DNA from: Siphonodentalium dalli
Taxonomy: Eukaryota > Mollusca > Scaphopoda > Gadilida > Siphonodentaliidae
Direction of reading: 5' to 3'
Assembly: GCA_032622095.1 (NCBI GenBank)
Contig: CP136062.1
Coordinates: 13,359,710 to 13,423,709 of the forward strand
Length of the DNA: 64,000 bases
A program made the position numbers and the translations under genes. Numbering within the stretch: the stretch's first letter is position 1; each line of letters opens with the position of its first letter. Below are positions 12,100-23,315 of the stretch, piece after piece. Below the pieces are notes generated by a model that made no database searches, was not told the DNA's origin, and was given only the letters and a program-made list of their open reading frames with translations.

Positions 12100-12462
12100 A
12101 TGGTGGTCCGGTTTGTCTTATCAATATGCCATTATATGCACGAATGTAATGTGTTCAAATATGTGGGTTATGATGTATACTTTAATGTTAAAGTATATAA
12201 GCACTCTTTAAGATATGCATATGCAGAATGTTGCCTCTTTACACTGACAAAAAAAAAGGAATATATAATTTTGAATACTACTCTTCATAAAACGTTAGAA
12301 AACCATAATCTAACAACTAATATCGAAGAACAATGTAATTACTTGATAAGCATTGTAAATATTTCGTCTGTTTTAAATAAAATGGAAATATTTCGTCTAT
12401 TTGAAATACAGTTGGAAGCAACAATCAAGTATTTAAATGAAATTTGGACCAAAATCTTATAA
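12100..12462 (+). CDS. Hypothetical 120-codon ORF, left-arm copy
   Basis: Opens ATGGTGGTCC and ends TATAATTTG-side TAA. The translation is Ile/Asn/Tyr-rich with segments such as HECNVFKYVGYDVYFNVK and LNKMEIFRLFEIQLEATIK. It is the longest open frame in the palindrome. No known domain is recognised, and the AT-rich composition matches the surrounding noncoding DNA. An identical copy is on the minus strand at 16,550-16,912. It reads towards the palindrome centre. Confidence 0.2.
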   Translation: MVVRFVLSICHYMHECNVFKYVGYDVYFNVKVYKHSLRYAYAECCLFTLTKKKEYIILNTTLHKTLENHNLTTNIEEQCNYLISIVNISSVLNKMEIFRLFEIQLEATIKYLNEIWTKIL

Positions 12463-12984
12463 TTTGAGAAAACGTATATAATTTCTATCGAAGTCTTATA
12501 ATAAAGGAAGGCTTTGTGCGAATCCATTCGGTCTAATGTGTGAATGTGTTCATCATCGCAAATATAATGATGCAGAAATGAATATTTCCTAGAAAAATGT
12601 TAACATAGCTTGTATTTAACCGAAATAATATAGCATTTGAGTTAAAATGTTTCATATTAGGACCATAACGAACCAATGCATAAAAATACATTATTTTGTT
12701 TTTCATTCTCGATCAAAATAATGCAGGGTTGTCAATTATCAACAAAAAACAAATACTTTGAAACAAAAACGATGACATAAGAACGAATATCCAAGAGCTA
12801 GTGTGAAAATAACCCTCAAATTTATAAAAAAAAAAACAATAAAAATTCAGTTTTCGAGTAAGTCCTTCATAATTATTGAATGTTTTCGTCTATGTTGGAT
12901 CAAATTTGACACAAAAATCAATTAGCTCACTAACAGTTCGCGCAATATCTCATATTTTGAGAAAACGTTTGCAATTTTAGACAA

Positions 12985-14110
12985 CAATATTGCTAGTGAA
13001 GGTGAATATTTCATCCTGGAACTCATGATATATGATAAAAATTGATGTAAAGACACTTCATGAGACCTCATATCTTTGAGTTATGAACATAAAGTCATCT
13101 CATAGTGCCAATGTACCCCATAATTTGGTCAGGAGAAATATGTATTTCATATTTGACCCTTCATCTATGGTAAAAAATGAATTAAGGGACATGGGAGTGG
13201 TGTCCTAGACATTAATCTAGAGCATAAATTGACTCAATTTTGCAATTTTAGGCAACATTCTTGCCAGGGAAAGTGTATATTTCATGTTGGAACTCATCAA
13301 ATGTGATAAACATGCATCAAAAGGCACTTACTGAGCTCTGATGACTTTGAGTTATGACAACAACGGCATCTCATACTAGATTGTAAGCCATAATTTGGTC
13401 AGGAAAAGTGTAAATTTCATATTTTATCCTACATGTGTTTTAACAATCAATGTAATTACACCCCATCGGTCGCCTAGACACAGCGTAAATGTTCTCAAGT
13501 TTTCAACTGTAGGCCACAATGTCGGCAGTGAAGGTAAACATTTCATGTTGGAACCCATGAAATGTGATAAAATGGATAAAAAGACACTTCATGAGTACTT
13601 ATGACTGAGTTATGAACATAAAGGGACCTCATAGTGTATTGTAGGTCATAATTTGGTCAGGAAAATTGTAAATTTCATGTCTTAAGCTCCATGTGTTTTA
13701 AAAATATATTTAATTACAGCCATTGGGTCCCTAGAGATCAATCCACAGTCCATATGTAGTCCATATGCAATTTTAGGGAACAGTATTGCTAGCGAAGGTG
13801 AACATTCCATGCTGGAACTCATGAAATATGATAAAGATAGATGAAAAGACACTTTCTGAGGCCTTGGTCAGGAGAAATGTGTATTGTATTTTGACCCTTG
13901 ATGAGTGGTAGCAATCAATGAAATTACACCCCATGGTATCCTCAGATATGAAGCAACATCATAAATGCACTCAGTTTTGGCAATTTAGAAAACATTGTTG
14001 ATAGGGAAGTTGTACATGTCATGTTGGAACTGGTGAAATGTGATAATAATTGATCAAAAGACACTCGATGAGCCCTGATGGGTTTCAATTATGGTCATAA
14101 AGGCATCCGA
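12985..14110. repeat. Degenerate ~263-bp tandem repeat, five units, left arm
   Basis: The word TGGAACTCAT, preceded by GTGAA(C/T)ATTTCATGT, recurs at about 13,017, 13,288, 13,549, 13,813 and 14,025 (spacings 271, 261, 264, 212). Each unit also carries CATAATTTGGTCAGGA and GACACTTCATGAG. Divergence between units is much greater than between the two arms. The units are therefore older than the palindrome, and the palindrome was made later from a single template. Mirrored at 14,902-16,027. Confidence 0.75.
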
Positions 14111-14362
14111 TAGTGTCATTATACAACGGGGAAATTTGTGAAGCGCTAACAAAGCGTATCTACACGGTGTTATACGATCCAAAATGATCCTGATATAAGA
14201 AATGCAATCTAGATCATACTCAGTATCTTCGTATCGACTGAATATATCGTTATTCGATGGTGTTCCCGACATACCTCCGTCTTTACTTTTCTTATGCCTT
14301 TGTAAATTGTAGTTCGTCGATAATATATTTCTGCACAAATGGCACCCGTGTATTGTCTCGAA
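14054..14362 (-). CDS. Small C2H2-like zinc-finger ORF, left-arm copy
   Basis: The stop-to-stop frame begins FETIHGCHLCRN and contains C-H-L-C, twelve residues, then H (CRNILSTNYNLQRH). This is the first three ligands and spacing of a C2H2 finger with the hydrophobic Leu in place. The second His is missing or displaced: KKSKDGG follows. A mixed tail of about 70 residues (DIFSRYEDTEYDLDCISYIR, then RYALLALHKF) has no recognised domain. There is no ATG upstream of the finger in this frame, so a real product would need splicing or a non-ATG start. It reads outward from the palindrome centre. Identical to the copy at 14,650-14,958. Confidence 0.35.
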   Translation of the reverse strand, partial: FETIHGCHLCRNILSTNYNLQRHKKSKDGGMSGTPSNNDIFSRYEDTEYDLDCISYIRIILDRITPCRYALLALHKFPRCIMTLSDAFMTIIETHQGSSSVF

Positions 14363-14491
14363 TCATGGGAAGAACTATCGTCCTTATACCAGCGAAAAGA
14401 TGAGCGAATATGGTGTGGTATTATAAACTCGCCGCCTTCGTACCTCTATTTATCGTTTAGAGTTATTGTTCTTAGATAAAAAATTGGCGCG

Positions 14492-14520
14492 CGTGCGGCC
14501 CCCCTCATCCCCACTGCCGC
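14492..14520. other. GC-rich 29-bp centre of the palindrome
   Basis: The only unpaired part of the 14.3-kb palindrome, and strikingly GC/C-rich in AT-rich surroundings. Inner bases GCGGC (14,495-14,499) can pair with GCCGC (14,516-14,520), leaving a C-rich loop of 16 nt, so the arms effectively close to a small hairpin cap. Confidence 0.75.
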
Positions 14521-14649
14521 CGCGCCAATTTTTTATCTAAGAACAATAACTCTAAACGATAAATAGAGGTACGAAGGCGGCGAGTTTATAATACCACACC
14601 ATATTCGCTCATCTTTTCGCTGGTATAAGGACGATAGTTCTTCCCATGA

Positions 14650-14958
14650 TTCGAGACAATACACGGGTGCCATTTGTGCAGAAATATATTATCGACGAAC
14701 TACAATTTACAAAGGCATAAGAAAAGTAAAGACGGAGGTATGTCGGGAACACCATCGAATAACGATATATTCAGTCGATACGAAGATACTGAGTATGATC
14801 TAGATTGCATTTCTTATATCAGGATCATTTTGGATCGTATAACACCGTGTAGATACGCTTTGTTAGCGCTTCACAAATTTCCCCGTTGTATAATGACACT
14901 ATCAGATGCCTTTATGACCATAATTGAAACCCATCAGGGCTCATCGAGTGTCTTTTGA
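14650..14958 (+). CDS. Small C2H2-like zinc-finger ORF, right-arm copy
   Basis: Inverted duplicate of the ORF at 14,054-14,362 with the same CX2CX12H core. A TATA-like AGTTTATAATA lies at about 14,583-14,593, between the GC-rich centre and the ORF. Both copies could therefore be driven divergently from the centre, which is an inference. An overlapping short frame starts at ATG 14,646 in another register. Confidence 0.35.
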   Translation, partial: FETIHGCHLCRNILSTNYNLQRHKKSKDGGMSGTPSNNDIFSRYEDTEYDLDCISYIRIILDRITPCRYALLALHKFPRCIMTLSDAFMTIIETHQGSSSVF

Positions 14959-16052
14959 TCAATTATTATCACATTTCACCAGTTCCAACATGACATGTAC
15001 AACTTCCCTATCAACAATGTTTTCTAAATTGCCAAAACTGAGTGCATTTATGATGTTGCTTCATATCTGAGGATACCATGGGGTGTAATTTCATTGATTG
15101 CTACCACTCATCAAGGGTCAAAATACAATACACATTTCTCCTGACCAAGGCCTCAGAAAGTGTCTTTTCATCTATTTTTATCATATTTCATGAGTTCCAG
15201 CATGGAATGTTCACCTTCGCTAGCAATACTGTTCCCTAAAATTGCATATGGACTACATATGGACTGTGGATTGATCTCTAGGGACCCAATGGCTGTAATT
15301 AAATATATTTTTAAAACACATGGAGCTTAAGACATGAAATTTACAATTTTCCTGACCAAATTGTGACCTACAATACACTATGAGGTCCCTTTATGTTCAT
15401 AACTCAGTCATAAGTACTCATGAAGTGTCTTTTTATCCATTTTATCACATTTCATGGGTTCCAACATGAAATGTTTACCTTCACTGCCGACATTGTGGCC
15501 TACAGTTGAAAACTTGAGAACATTTACGCTGTGTCTAGGCGACCGATGGGGTGTAATTACATTGATTGTTAAAACACATGTAGGATAAAATATGAAATTT
15601 ACACTTTTCCTGACCAAATTATGGCTTACAATCTAGTATGAGATGCCGTTGTTGTCATAACTCAAAGTCATCAGAGCTCAGTAAGTGCCTTTTGATGCAT
15701 GTTTATCACATTTGATGAGTTCCAACATGAAATATACACTTTCCCTGGCAAGAATGTTGCCTAAAATTGCAAAATTGAGTCAATTTATGCTCTAGATTAA
15801 TGTCTAGGACACCACTCCCATGTCCCTTAATTCATTTTTTACCATAGATGAAGGGTCAAATATGAAATACATATTTCTCCTGACCAAATTATGGGGTACA
15901 TTGGCACTATGAGATGACTTTATGTTCATAACTCAAAGATATGAGGTCTCGTGAAGTGTCTTTACATCAATTTTTATCATATATCATGAGTTCCAGGATG
16001 AAATATTCACCTTCACTAGCAATATTGTTGTCTAAAATTGCAAACGTTTTCT
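14902..16052. repeat. ~263-bp tandem repeat, right-arm mirror copy
   Basis: Inverted copy of 12,960-14,110 with the same unit order reversed and only a few substitutions, such as A for G in the ATCTATTTTTATC word near 15,172. Confidence 0.75.
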
Positions 16053-16549
16053 CAAAATATGAGATATTGCGCGAACTGTTAGTGAGCTAATTGATTTTTG
16101 TGTCAAATTTGATCCAACATAGACGAAAACATTCAATAATTATGAAGGACTTACTCGAAAACTGAATTTTTATTGTTTTTTTTTTTATAAATTTGAGGGT
16201 TATTTTCACACTAGCTCTTGGATATTCGTTCTTATGTCATCGTTTTTGTTTCAAAGTATTTGTTTTTTGTTGATAATTGACAACCCTGCATTATTTTGAT
16301 CGAGAATGAAAAACAAAATAATGTATTTTTATGCATTGGTTCGTTATGGTCCTAATATGAAACATTTTAACTCAAATGCTATATTATTTCGGTTAAATAC
16401 AAGCTATGTTAACATTTTTCTAGGAAATATTCATTTCTGCATCATTATATTTGCGATGATGAACACATTCACACATTAGACCGAATGGATTCGCACAAAG
16501 CCTTCCTTTATTATAAGACTTCGATAGAAATTATATACGTTTTCTCAAA

Positions 16550-16912
16550 TTATAAGATTTTGGTCCAAATTTCATTTAAATACTTGATTGTTGCTTCCAA
16601 CTGTATTTCAAATAGACGAAATATTTCCATTTTATTTAAAACAGACGAAATATTTACAATGCTTATCAAGTAATTACATTGTTCTTCGATATTAGTTGTT
16701 AGATTATGGTTTTCTAACGTTTTATGAAGAGTAGTATTCAAAATTATATATTCCTTTTTTTTTGTCAGTGTAAAGAGGCAACATTCTGCATATGCATATC
16801 TTAAAGAGTGCTTATATACTTTAACATTAAAGTATACATCATAACCCACATATTTGAACACATTACATTCGTGCATATAATGGCATATTGATAAGACAAA
16901 CCGGACCACCAT
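16550..16912 (-). CDS. Hypothetical 120-codon ORF, right-arm copy
   Basis: Inverted duplicate of 12,100-12,462 with the identical predicted protein. Exact preservation reflects the recent age of the palindrome, not necessarily selection. Confidence 0.2.
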   Translation of the reverse strand: MVVRFVLSICHYMHECNVFKYVGYDVYFNVKVYKHSLRYAYAECCLFTLTKKKEYIILNTTLHKTLENHNLTTNIEEQCNYLISIVNISSVLNKMEIFRLFEIQLEATIKYLNEIWTKIL

Positions 16913-17321
16913 AGAGCTTATAGCGTATGTGGAACTGAATAGTTAACTATAGTAGAGGGCTTTTTTACTTGATTTAACAGTGAAAAGGGCACTTAATGTA
17001 CATCATAATATAACGCACTAATATGTATTGGATTTGCGTTAAGAAACACGAACGTATACATAAATCAGATACGCATACTTAGAACACATTCACGTCGTGT
17101 ATATACTGAAGTATACCACGTATATAGTCCACAAAGACATAGCCCTGCATGTGAAAACTCAGTTTAACTATACATTAAAGAGCGTTTATACGTGATTTAC
17201 CTGTGAAAATGGAAATTTTTATACATCATATCACATAGAGGTACCGTACTTGCTTTAAGAATATGGACAGTTATAGGCACAATCATAACAACAATGGAGA
17301 CCAGCGTTCTTACACAGAAAT

Positions 17322-18657
17322 CAGTAATTTATGCACTAAAATGGTAACAACAATGAAAATATACACTCTGTGAACTGCCATAGACATCAGAACTATTAAG
17401 AATTTATGAGTTGTCTCGCTTATTTAGTTGCGATACATGATGCAATAATTTGAGTTACCAACAATAAAACAGTATTGACGCTATATATTATCCATATACC
17501 GACGGTTTTAGACTATATTTCTACTAATAATGCTATTAAATGAACGACAATTAAGAGAAATGAACTATGAATGCATATATGAAGTCAATATGTATACACG
17601 CGTCCACATAGCAGGCCTTTTCCAGACCAATGTTTGATACCCCCGTATAAAATAGAGCGTTTTGAGAAGAATATGTGAAATTAATATGCACATGTGTTCA
17701 CATAGTAGGTCTTATCGTCATATGAAACTGCCACGTAGTACATGCTTTGTTTCCTCTGTATAACAGACTAAATGTATAGGATGTACAATACATATAATTG
17801 GTGAAAAGAATACATGAAGTATTTATGCATTAGTCTACACCATATGGGCTCTTTATTGTCTCCATGTAATGGAGATTTTAGACTAAATTTCTTCTAATAA
17901 TGCTATAAATGAACGATAATAAAGAGAAATGAACGATTAAAGAATACATCAAGTAAATATGTATACACGCATCCACATAGTAGGTCTTTTCCAGACCAAT
18001 GTTTTGATGCCTCTGTATTAACAGAGAGCTTGGAGTATATATGAATGAACGGTAAGGAATATGTGAAATTAATATAGACATGTGTTCGCATAGTAGCCCT
18101 ATCGGGGGCATGTTTCCTTAAATGGTAGCAATAATGAAAATTTACACTGTGTATTACAAACCACTCAAGGCTTCAGAAATATTACTAATTTTTGTGTTGT
18201 GATCAGTTGTCTCGCTTGTTTAGCTGCGATACATGATTCAATAATTTCATTTACCGCCAATAAAGCAGTATTGACTGGTATTGACGCATTATTTTCTCAA
18301 TATAACGGCGAGTTTAGATTCCTACTAATAATGCTATAAATTAACGACAATAAAGAGAAATCGAAGATTAAAGAGTACATCGAATAAATGTGTATACACG
18401 CGTTCCGCTCGTATGCCTTTTCCAGACCAATGGTTGATAACCCCCTACATAATAGAGCGTTTTGATAAGAACATGTGTCCACATAGTAGGCCTTTCGTGA
18501 CATGAGACTGTCACTTGGTACAGACTGTCACTTGGTACATGCTTTGTTTCCTCTGTATAACAGCCTATCTTGATGGGAGTTATAATACATATAATTGATG
18601 AAAATAATGCACGAAGTAAGTATTTATACACTAGTCTACATAATATGGGCTCTTTAG
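17322..18657. repeat. About 790-bp dimer, right-arm mirror copy
   Basis: Inverted copy of 10,355-11,690. One visible difference is GCTTATTTAG versus the left-arm equivalent of GCTTGTTTAG near 17,420. Confidence 0.7.
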
Positions 18658-21011
18658 TTTCTCCATTTAATGGAGATTTTAGAGTAATAATATGAATGAA
18701 CTATGACTAGAATACATCGAAGAACCAGACACCAATGCCATACTCCTACCATCCATGGAGCAATTAATATACATGATATAAGACATAAAATACAACAGAC
18801 AGTATCGTGTGCAACCGCTAAGGTATCATATGAATGAACCGTCATACACAATGATGTTACAACCAAAACTGCCTTATGGACGGAATACTGGAACTGATTA
18901 TACATTTGATACACGACATGTCATTCCACTCTATACATGGTCAGTTAGATATCTTGCGAAAGTGACGTGCACCTTTAAGGTATGTGACCAAAATGTGTTG
19001 TATTGTATTTTATATATATGACCATTTCTGCAGTAAATAACGACACATCATTACTAGTGGGACTATGTGTGAAGCTCTTTGAATTAAATGAGCTTACTAT
19101 GGTGGACATGTTTAACCAGATACGTTCTTCAAATAATGTTGGGATTTAAATTGAAGCTTAATTAGCCCTTCAAGCTTTCCAAATCAAGGTTATGGCGTGA
19201 AACAACCTGGAGAGAAAGATTTTATTTAGTTACTAATGTGGGTTCAAATAGAAACACATGGCGAAGGCCATGATTCGAGCCTGTATGGCGCTTCATAGCC
19301 CATTAAAGGCGCGCCGATGGGTGTGGTGAACTTTAATATGTCATGTGTAGGCCAGAAGCCACGAGGAACCCATTGCTGTCCATGTCTGTACCCCATATAT
19401 ACTGCTATATGCAGTCGACCTACCTAGGACCTCAGTTTCTCCTTTCCTGTGTGGCTATTCCAAACCCATTTAGTGCAATGCGTTTGAACATATACAGAGC
19501 GTTATTAAGAAGGATCGCTGATGCGTATAATATAACCAATATTTAGTCAAAATTTTAAGAAAACCCATTATTGAAACATTGCGTTTGATAGTGTAGGGAT
19601 TTGACCATATAATGGTTATCAGTGAAGTGATGACATGTGCACTAAATGACCTCAGTCAGTAAAGGCTAGTTCAGACCATATGAGAACCACACTCACCACC
19701 CATGCATATACCCAAACAAACACCATGGCGACAGCGAAACACTACGAAGCTTCTCCCCACACGGACACTGTTGTCTTCCATGGATAATTTCTGATCACAT
19801 GTTGAGACCAAATTTCAGCCAAAGGGATCCCGTGGTTTCTGAGAAAATTATATTACAATGATGTACGGATGACGGACGAAGAGTGATTGGTTTTAGTTTC
19901 CACACAGATGTGTACCAACACGTTTTGAGACTGATATAGATGAAGTGTCCCTTTTATTATTGTTACGATGTGAAGTTGGCTAGTTCATACCCGTAGTATC
20001 AGTTTCACTGGCCAGTGTCACTTAGAAACAATATTACGGATCATTGTCACATACAAAGGTCTTCAAAGGGAAGTCTATAATATGAGTAATATTTTCGCGG
20101 GCTTTTAAAGTTGTATATATATATATAATAGGTGTGGCTTCACATTAGCAAAGATGTCCCAAGGAACATGCACACCATGAAAGGAGGAAATATTAATAAT
20201 CAAGGCTGTATTCTCAATACAGGGGGAGGGGGTAATTTAATTTGTTACAGTCAATGGAGCGATTATTAATGAATAAATTACGGAAAACAAGATGTGAAGA
20301 GGCCTATATGACATCTGTAGAGCGTGCTACCTATATGACATCTGTAGAGCGTGCTAACGGATTTAGTCATAGAAAGAGTAATATCCAAGATGGATGCTTC
20401 GTTCAAATTATATAGAGCCCATCTGGAGGTGCTACTAAACAAGGAATTTTTTCAAAAACTTGGAGATGAAAGTGGATATTCGAAGATTATGAGGAATTAG
20501 AAGTTGTAAGAAAAAGAAGAGCGAATAAAAACAGGAAGTGGTAGATAAAAAAGAGGGATAAAAAAAAGATAACAAAGAAAAATTATGAATAAATAGAGGA
20601 TATCCACCCTTTTTCAGTGGATATGGGTTATATCTCATGAGTGATGACAAAACATTGAATTTCCACGATATGATCAAATAATAAGCATGTGATACAACGC
20701 TTAGCCGATGGGTGTGGAGTCAGCCGGTAGGTTTCACGAGGGATTGCGTCAGATTCCAATGACTCAGGCGTTGCGCCGGAGTAGGGATTGCGCCAGATTC
20801 GAATGACTCAGGCATTGCGCCAGAAGTAGGGATTGCGTCAGATTCGAATGACAGGCATTGCAGGAGGCAGAGTTTCTTATGGGCTTGATCTTATTCTAGG
20901 GTTTAGGAGACGTATGTAGACCACTCAATATCCCCTCAGGTGTAGTGTGGAACCCTCAGAAGTGGCAGTGGGTTAGATATATTAAAAGACCGTTAATTTT
21001 AAATTATTTTT

Positions 21012-21322
21012 GAATTTTAGAAAAAGTTGAAGTTTTTTAAGTTTTTCATATTTTTTTAATTTATGAATTTTTTTTAAAGTTTTTCATTTTTGTTTCTTTT
21101 TGAAAAGTTTTTTAAGTTTTTTGAAATTTTTGAGTATTTTGAAGTTTTTAAACTTTTTTGAAATTTTTTGAGATTTTTGAAGTTTTTGAAATTTTAGAAA
21201 TTTTTGAAGTTTTTGAAATTTTTGAAGTTTTTGAAATTTTTGAAGTTTTTGAAATTTTTGAAGTTTTGAATTTTTTGAAGTTTTTGAAATTTTTGAAGTT
21301 TTGAATTTTTTGAAGTTTTCAA
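21012..21322. repeat. T-rich simple repeat, right-arm mirror copy
   Basis: GAAATTTTTGAAGTTTTT units, the exact inverse of the A-rich run at 7690-8000. Confidence 0.85.
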
Positions 21323-21675
21323 TGCGAGTGTCACTTTAACATTATCCCACAGTGTGCGCCATGTGTTACTTTAACATTCATCCATAGTGAGTGTCACTTT
21401 AATAATCATCCCCAGTGAGAGCCTAGTGTCCCTTTAACATTCAAGACTGAAGCTACCCCACCGAGATCATCACGTGATATACATGTAGATAATATACCAT
21501 TCATATGGAGAAGTCTGGATATAACCAGCGGGTCATGTCCGGACATGTCCAACCGGTACAAATAGACCATGATGCAATGCGTGGGCGGAGAATATAGGTC
21601 AAACACCAACGGTAGTACTGCAGAGAATGTAGGTCAAACTGTCTAGACTACCCCCAAACAGGGTGGGTATCATCA

Positions 21676-21681
21676 TGTTGG
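21676..21681. repeat. Right 6-bp target-site duplication TGTTGG
   Basis: Direct repeat of 7331-7336 directly outside the right arm. The sequence beyond it shows no similarity to the left flank. Confidence 0.7.
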
Positions 21682-21687
21682 CTACAC

Positions 21688-21957
21688 ATGTATAGCGATA
21701 TAAATTATATTGATTATATTATACAATTCTATAAGCTTATATATATGTATGCTGTTGATGGTGCTCATTCAAACTGTGTCTTTTCGCAGGGAGATGATAT
21801 AACTCAACTCTGCGCAGAACAAGCCCGCAAACTGATCAGACAAAACCAGGAGGAAATAAAGAATATATATATAATCAATAATTTAAAATTTACCATTACA
21901 CCGCTGAAACTGAAGGTCATTCTGATACAAGTTGCATGTTATATACCAACTCAGTAA
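21688..21957 (+). CDS. Possible exon of unknown gene
   Basis: An 89-codon frame. A good acceptor (TGTGTCTTTTCGCAG) ends at 21,790. It precedes GDDITQLCAEQARKLIRQNQEEIK, a charged helix-like segment unlike the AT-rich chance ORFs nearby. No GT donor follows directly and the tail becomes Ile/Lys-rich, so the 3' limit is unclear. It cannot be named. Confidence 0.2.
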   Translation: MYSDINYIDYIIQFYKLIYMYAVDGAHSNCVFSQGDDITQLCAEQARKLIRQNQEEIKNIYIINNLKFTITPLKLKVILIQVACYIPTQ

Positions 21958-22744
21958 TTTGTGACGGCATGTTCGGGTGATGAACTCAATAAGCGAACAT
22001 TTTGGATGTTTGTTGAGATCATTTTCCGAACATTCCCAGTGTAAACCAAACTTCAGCAGTCCACAGTTCAGGTCAGTGATACTGATAGTAATATTTATTT
22101 TCCGTTACAAACATCGACAATATTCGTTATTAGACTACCTGTTTACTTTCCACACAATCAGCGACATTCCGCTTACAAATGCTTCTGTTTTCATTAGGTC
22201 AGATAAAAAAAACGTACCTGACATCTTCGTACACTAAGATAAAACGATTAACCCATGACGGGTGAAATATTTCCCCATTGCACCGGAGACATGTATATAA
22301 TATGTATATACCCTATCATAATATTTATATTATCTTCTGTAAATACTCTTTGTAATTCTCTATATATTCATATGAATTCGAGAATAAATCATCATCATCG
22401 TCGGTGTGTCTATAAGGTGAGATTGACTGCTTGGTATTATCATGTCCCAATTGATTTATTCTCACACCAGCGTACGTGTGCTTGTTCGCGACAGTTGAGG
22501 CCGTGACAATAATCACTCTGTCGGTCTGATTGTTGTCCACATGGTAACTCGGTAGTTTGATTTGATGCTCGTTTGCTAGCCACTAAACGACCACAAACGC
22601 CCTTTAACCCCGGTTTAGCTGAACGATCAATACATGTTTAAACCAGGTTTAAATCTAGAGGTTTGAAGTGCATGGATATGACTAATCCTATCTGTAAGAT
22701 TAGTTAAGTTATATACATTTGTTATAACCATTGGGCAATTTTTA
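21958..22744. other. No recognised feature
   Basis: Short ORFs only (up to 86 codons) without recognisable domains. Confidence 0.4.
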
Positions 22745-22870
22745 GAACGTGCGAAGGGGGCAGCAAATGAAATGTTTTGGTGCATGGTCCGTTTGCTGAT
22801 TTTTTATCGCGGTCAAAACCCATGACCACGTTGAATCCGCTGTTTATTATTTATATTTATATACTTACGC
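22745..22870 (+). repeat. Truncated copy of dispersed repeat family D
   Basis: Shares CCCATGACCACGTTGAATCC and GTTTATTATTTATATTTATA with the fuller copies at 23,309-23,715 and 31,545-31,900. Similarity ends near TACTTACGCTC. Confidence 0.7.
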
Positions 22871-22879
22871 TCTTTAAAA

Positions 22880-23095
22880 CACTTCTCCAAATATGTCCGT
22901 TGTTTCGTCAAAAACACTTTTTCAAATAACTCCGTTATTTCGTTTATAAAAATAATTTCCTATTTCTATATTTCGCTCTATATTTCGCCCTATTTCGCTG
23001 TATTTTCCTATTTCGAATTTTCGTGCTATTTCGCTGTATTTTCATATTTCGCTTTTTCGTTGTATTTCATATTTCGATAATTCGCTATATTTGAC
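22880..23095. repeat. Degenerate TATTTCGCT simple repeat
   Basis: Short words TATTTCGCTGTATTTTCCTA, CATATTTCGCT and similar recur about ten times. Confidence 0.6.
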
Positions 23096-23251
23096 AAATT
23101 ATGGGATATGGGATTATATGATAACCAGCATTCTGATAGTCAATCGAACATCTCGTGCCCACCCGTGCTCGCGATTAGATGCCATTAGCCATCCAATCGT
23201 GAACCTCGATTACATATTGTTTGCTATCAAATCCTTGGCGTATTGGCTGAC

Positions 23252-23315
23252 TAGATACTCAAGCAGTCGGTAATGTCCGACAATCCCCGGTGATTTCCGG
23301 AACTAATGTGTTCAT
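23252..23315. repeat. Direct repeat, copy 1 (GATACTCAAGCAGTCGG)
   Basis: GATACTCAAGCAGTCGGTAA, TGTCCGACAATCCCCG and CCAATGTGTTCAT-like words recur at about 23,954-24,015. Both copies are followed by an inverted-repeat element, so this may be the shared flank or end of one family. Confidence 0.6.

Larger units (their letters stand above)
7337..21675. mobile_element. 14.3-kb palindromic (foldback) element with 7,155-bp inverted arms
   Basis: Positions 7337-14491 and 14521-21675 are inverted copies. Pairs always sum to 29,012 from the centre to both ends, so there is no net indel in 7.1 kb. By eye I found about a dozen substitutions, for example near 8115, 8602, 8700, 9186, 11610, 13079, 13662 and 13829, giving identity above 99.7 percent. 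The outer ends are TGATGATACCC and GGGTATCATCA and are flanked by TGTTGG direct repeats. The terminal TG...CA and 6-bp TSD are what retroviral-type integrases leave. Polinton, IS3EU and Dada elements are also reported with about 6-bp duplications. No transposase or integrase ORF is visible (longest open frame 120 codons), so the element appears non-autonomous. Contents are AT-rich low-complexity DNA, internal tandem repeats and two candidate small ORFs per arm. An assembly foldback artefact is the main alternative; the flanking TSD and accumulated mismatches argue against it. Confidence 0.8.

Noticed and set aside
7337-21675. Integrated virus or Polinton with long TIRs
   Set aside because: No capsid, polymerase, integrase or ATPase frame; longest ORF 120 codons. 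TSD length alone is not enough.
7337-21675. Pure assembly foldback artefact
   Set aside because: Not excluded without reads, but TGTTGG duplications exactly at both tips and about a dozen substitutions between arms are not expected from a foldback read.
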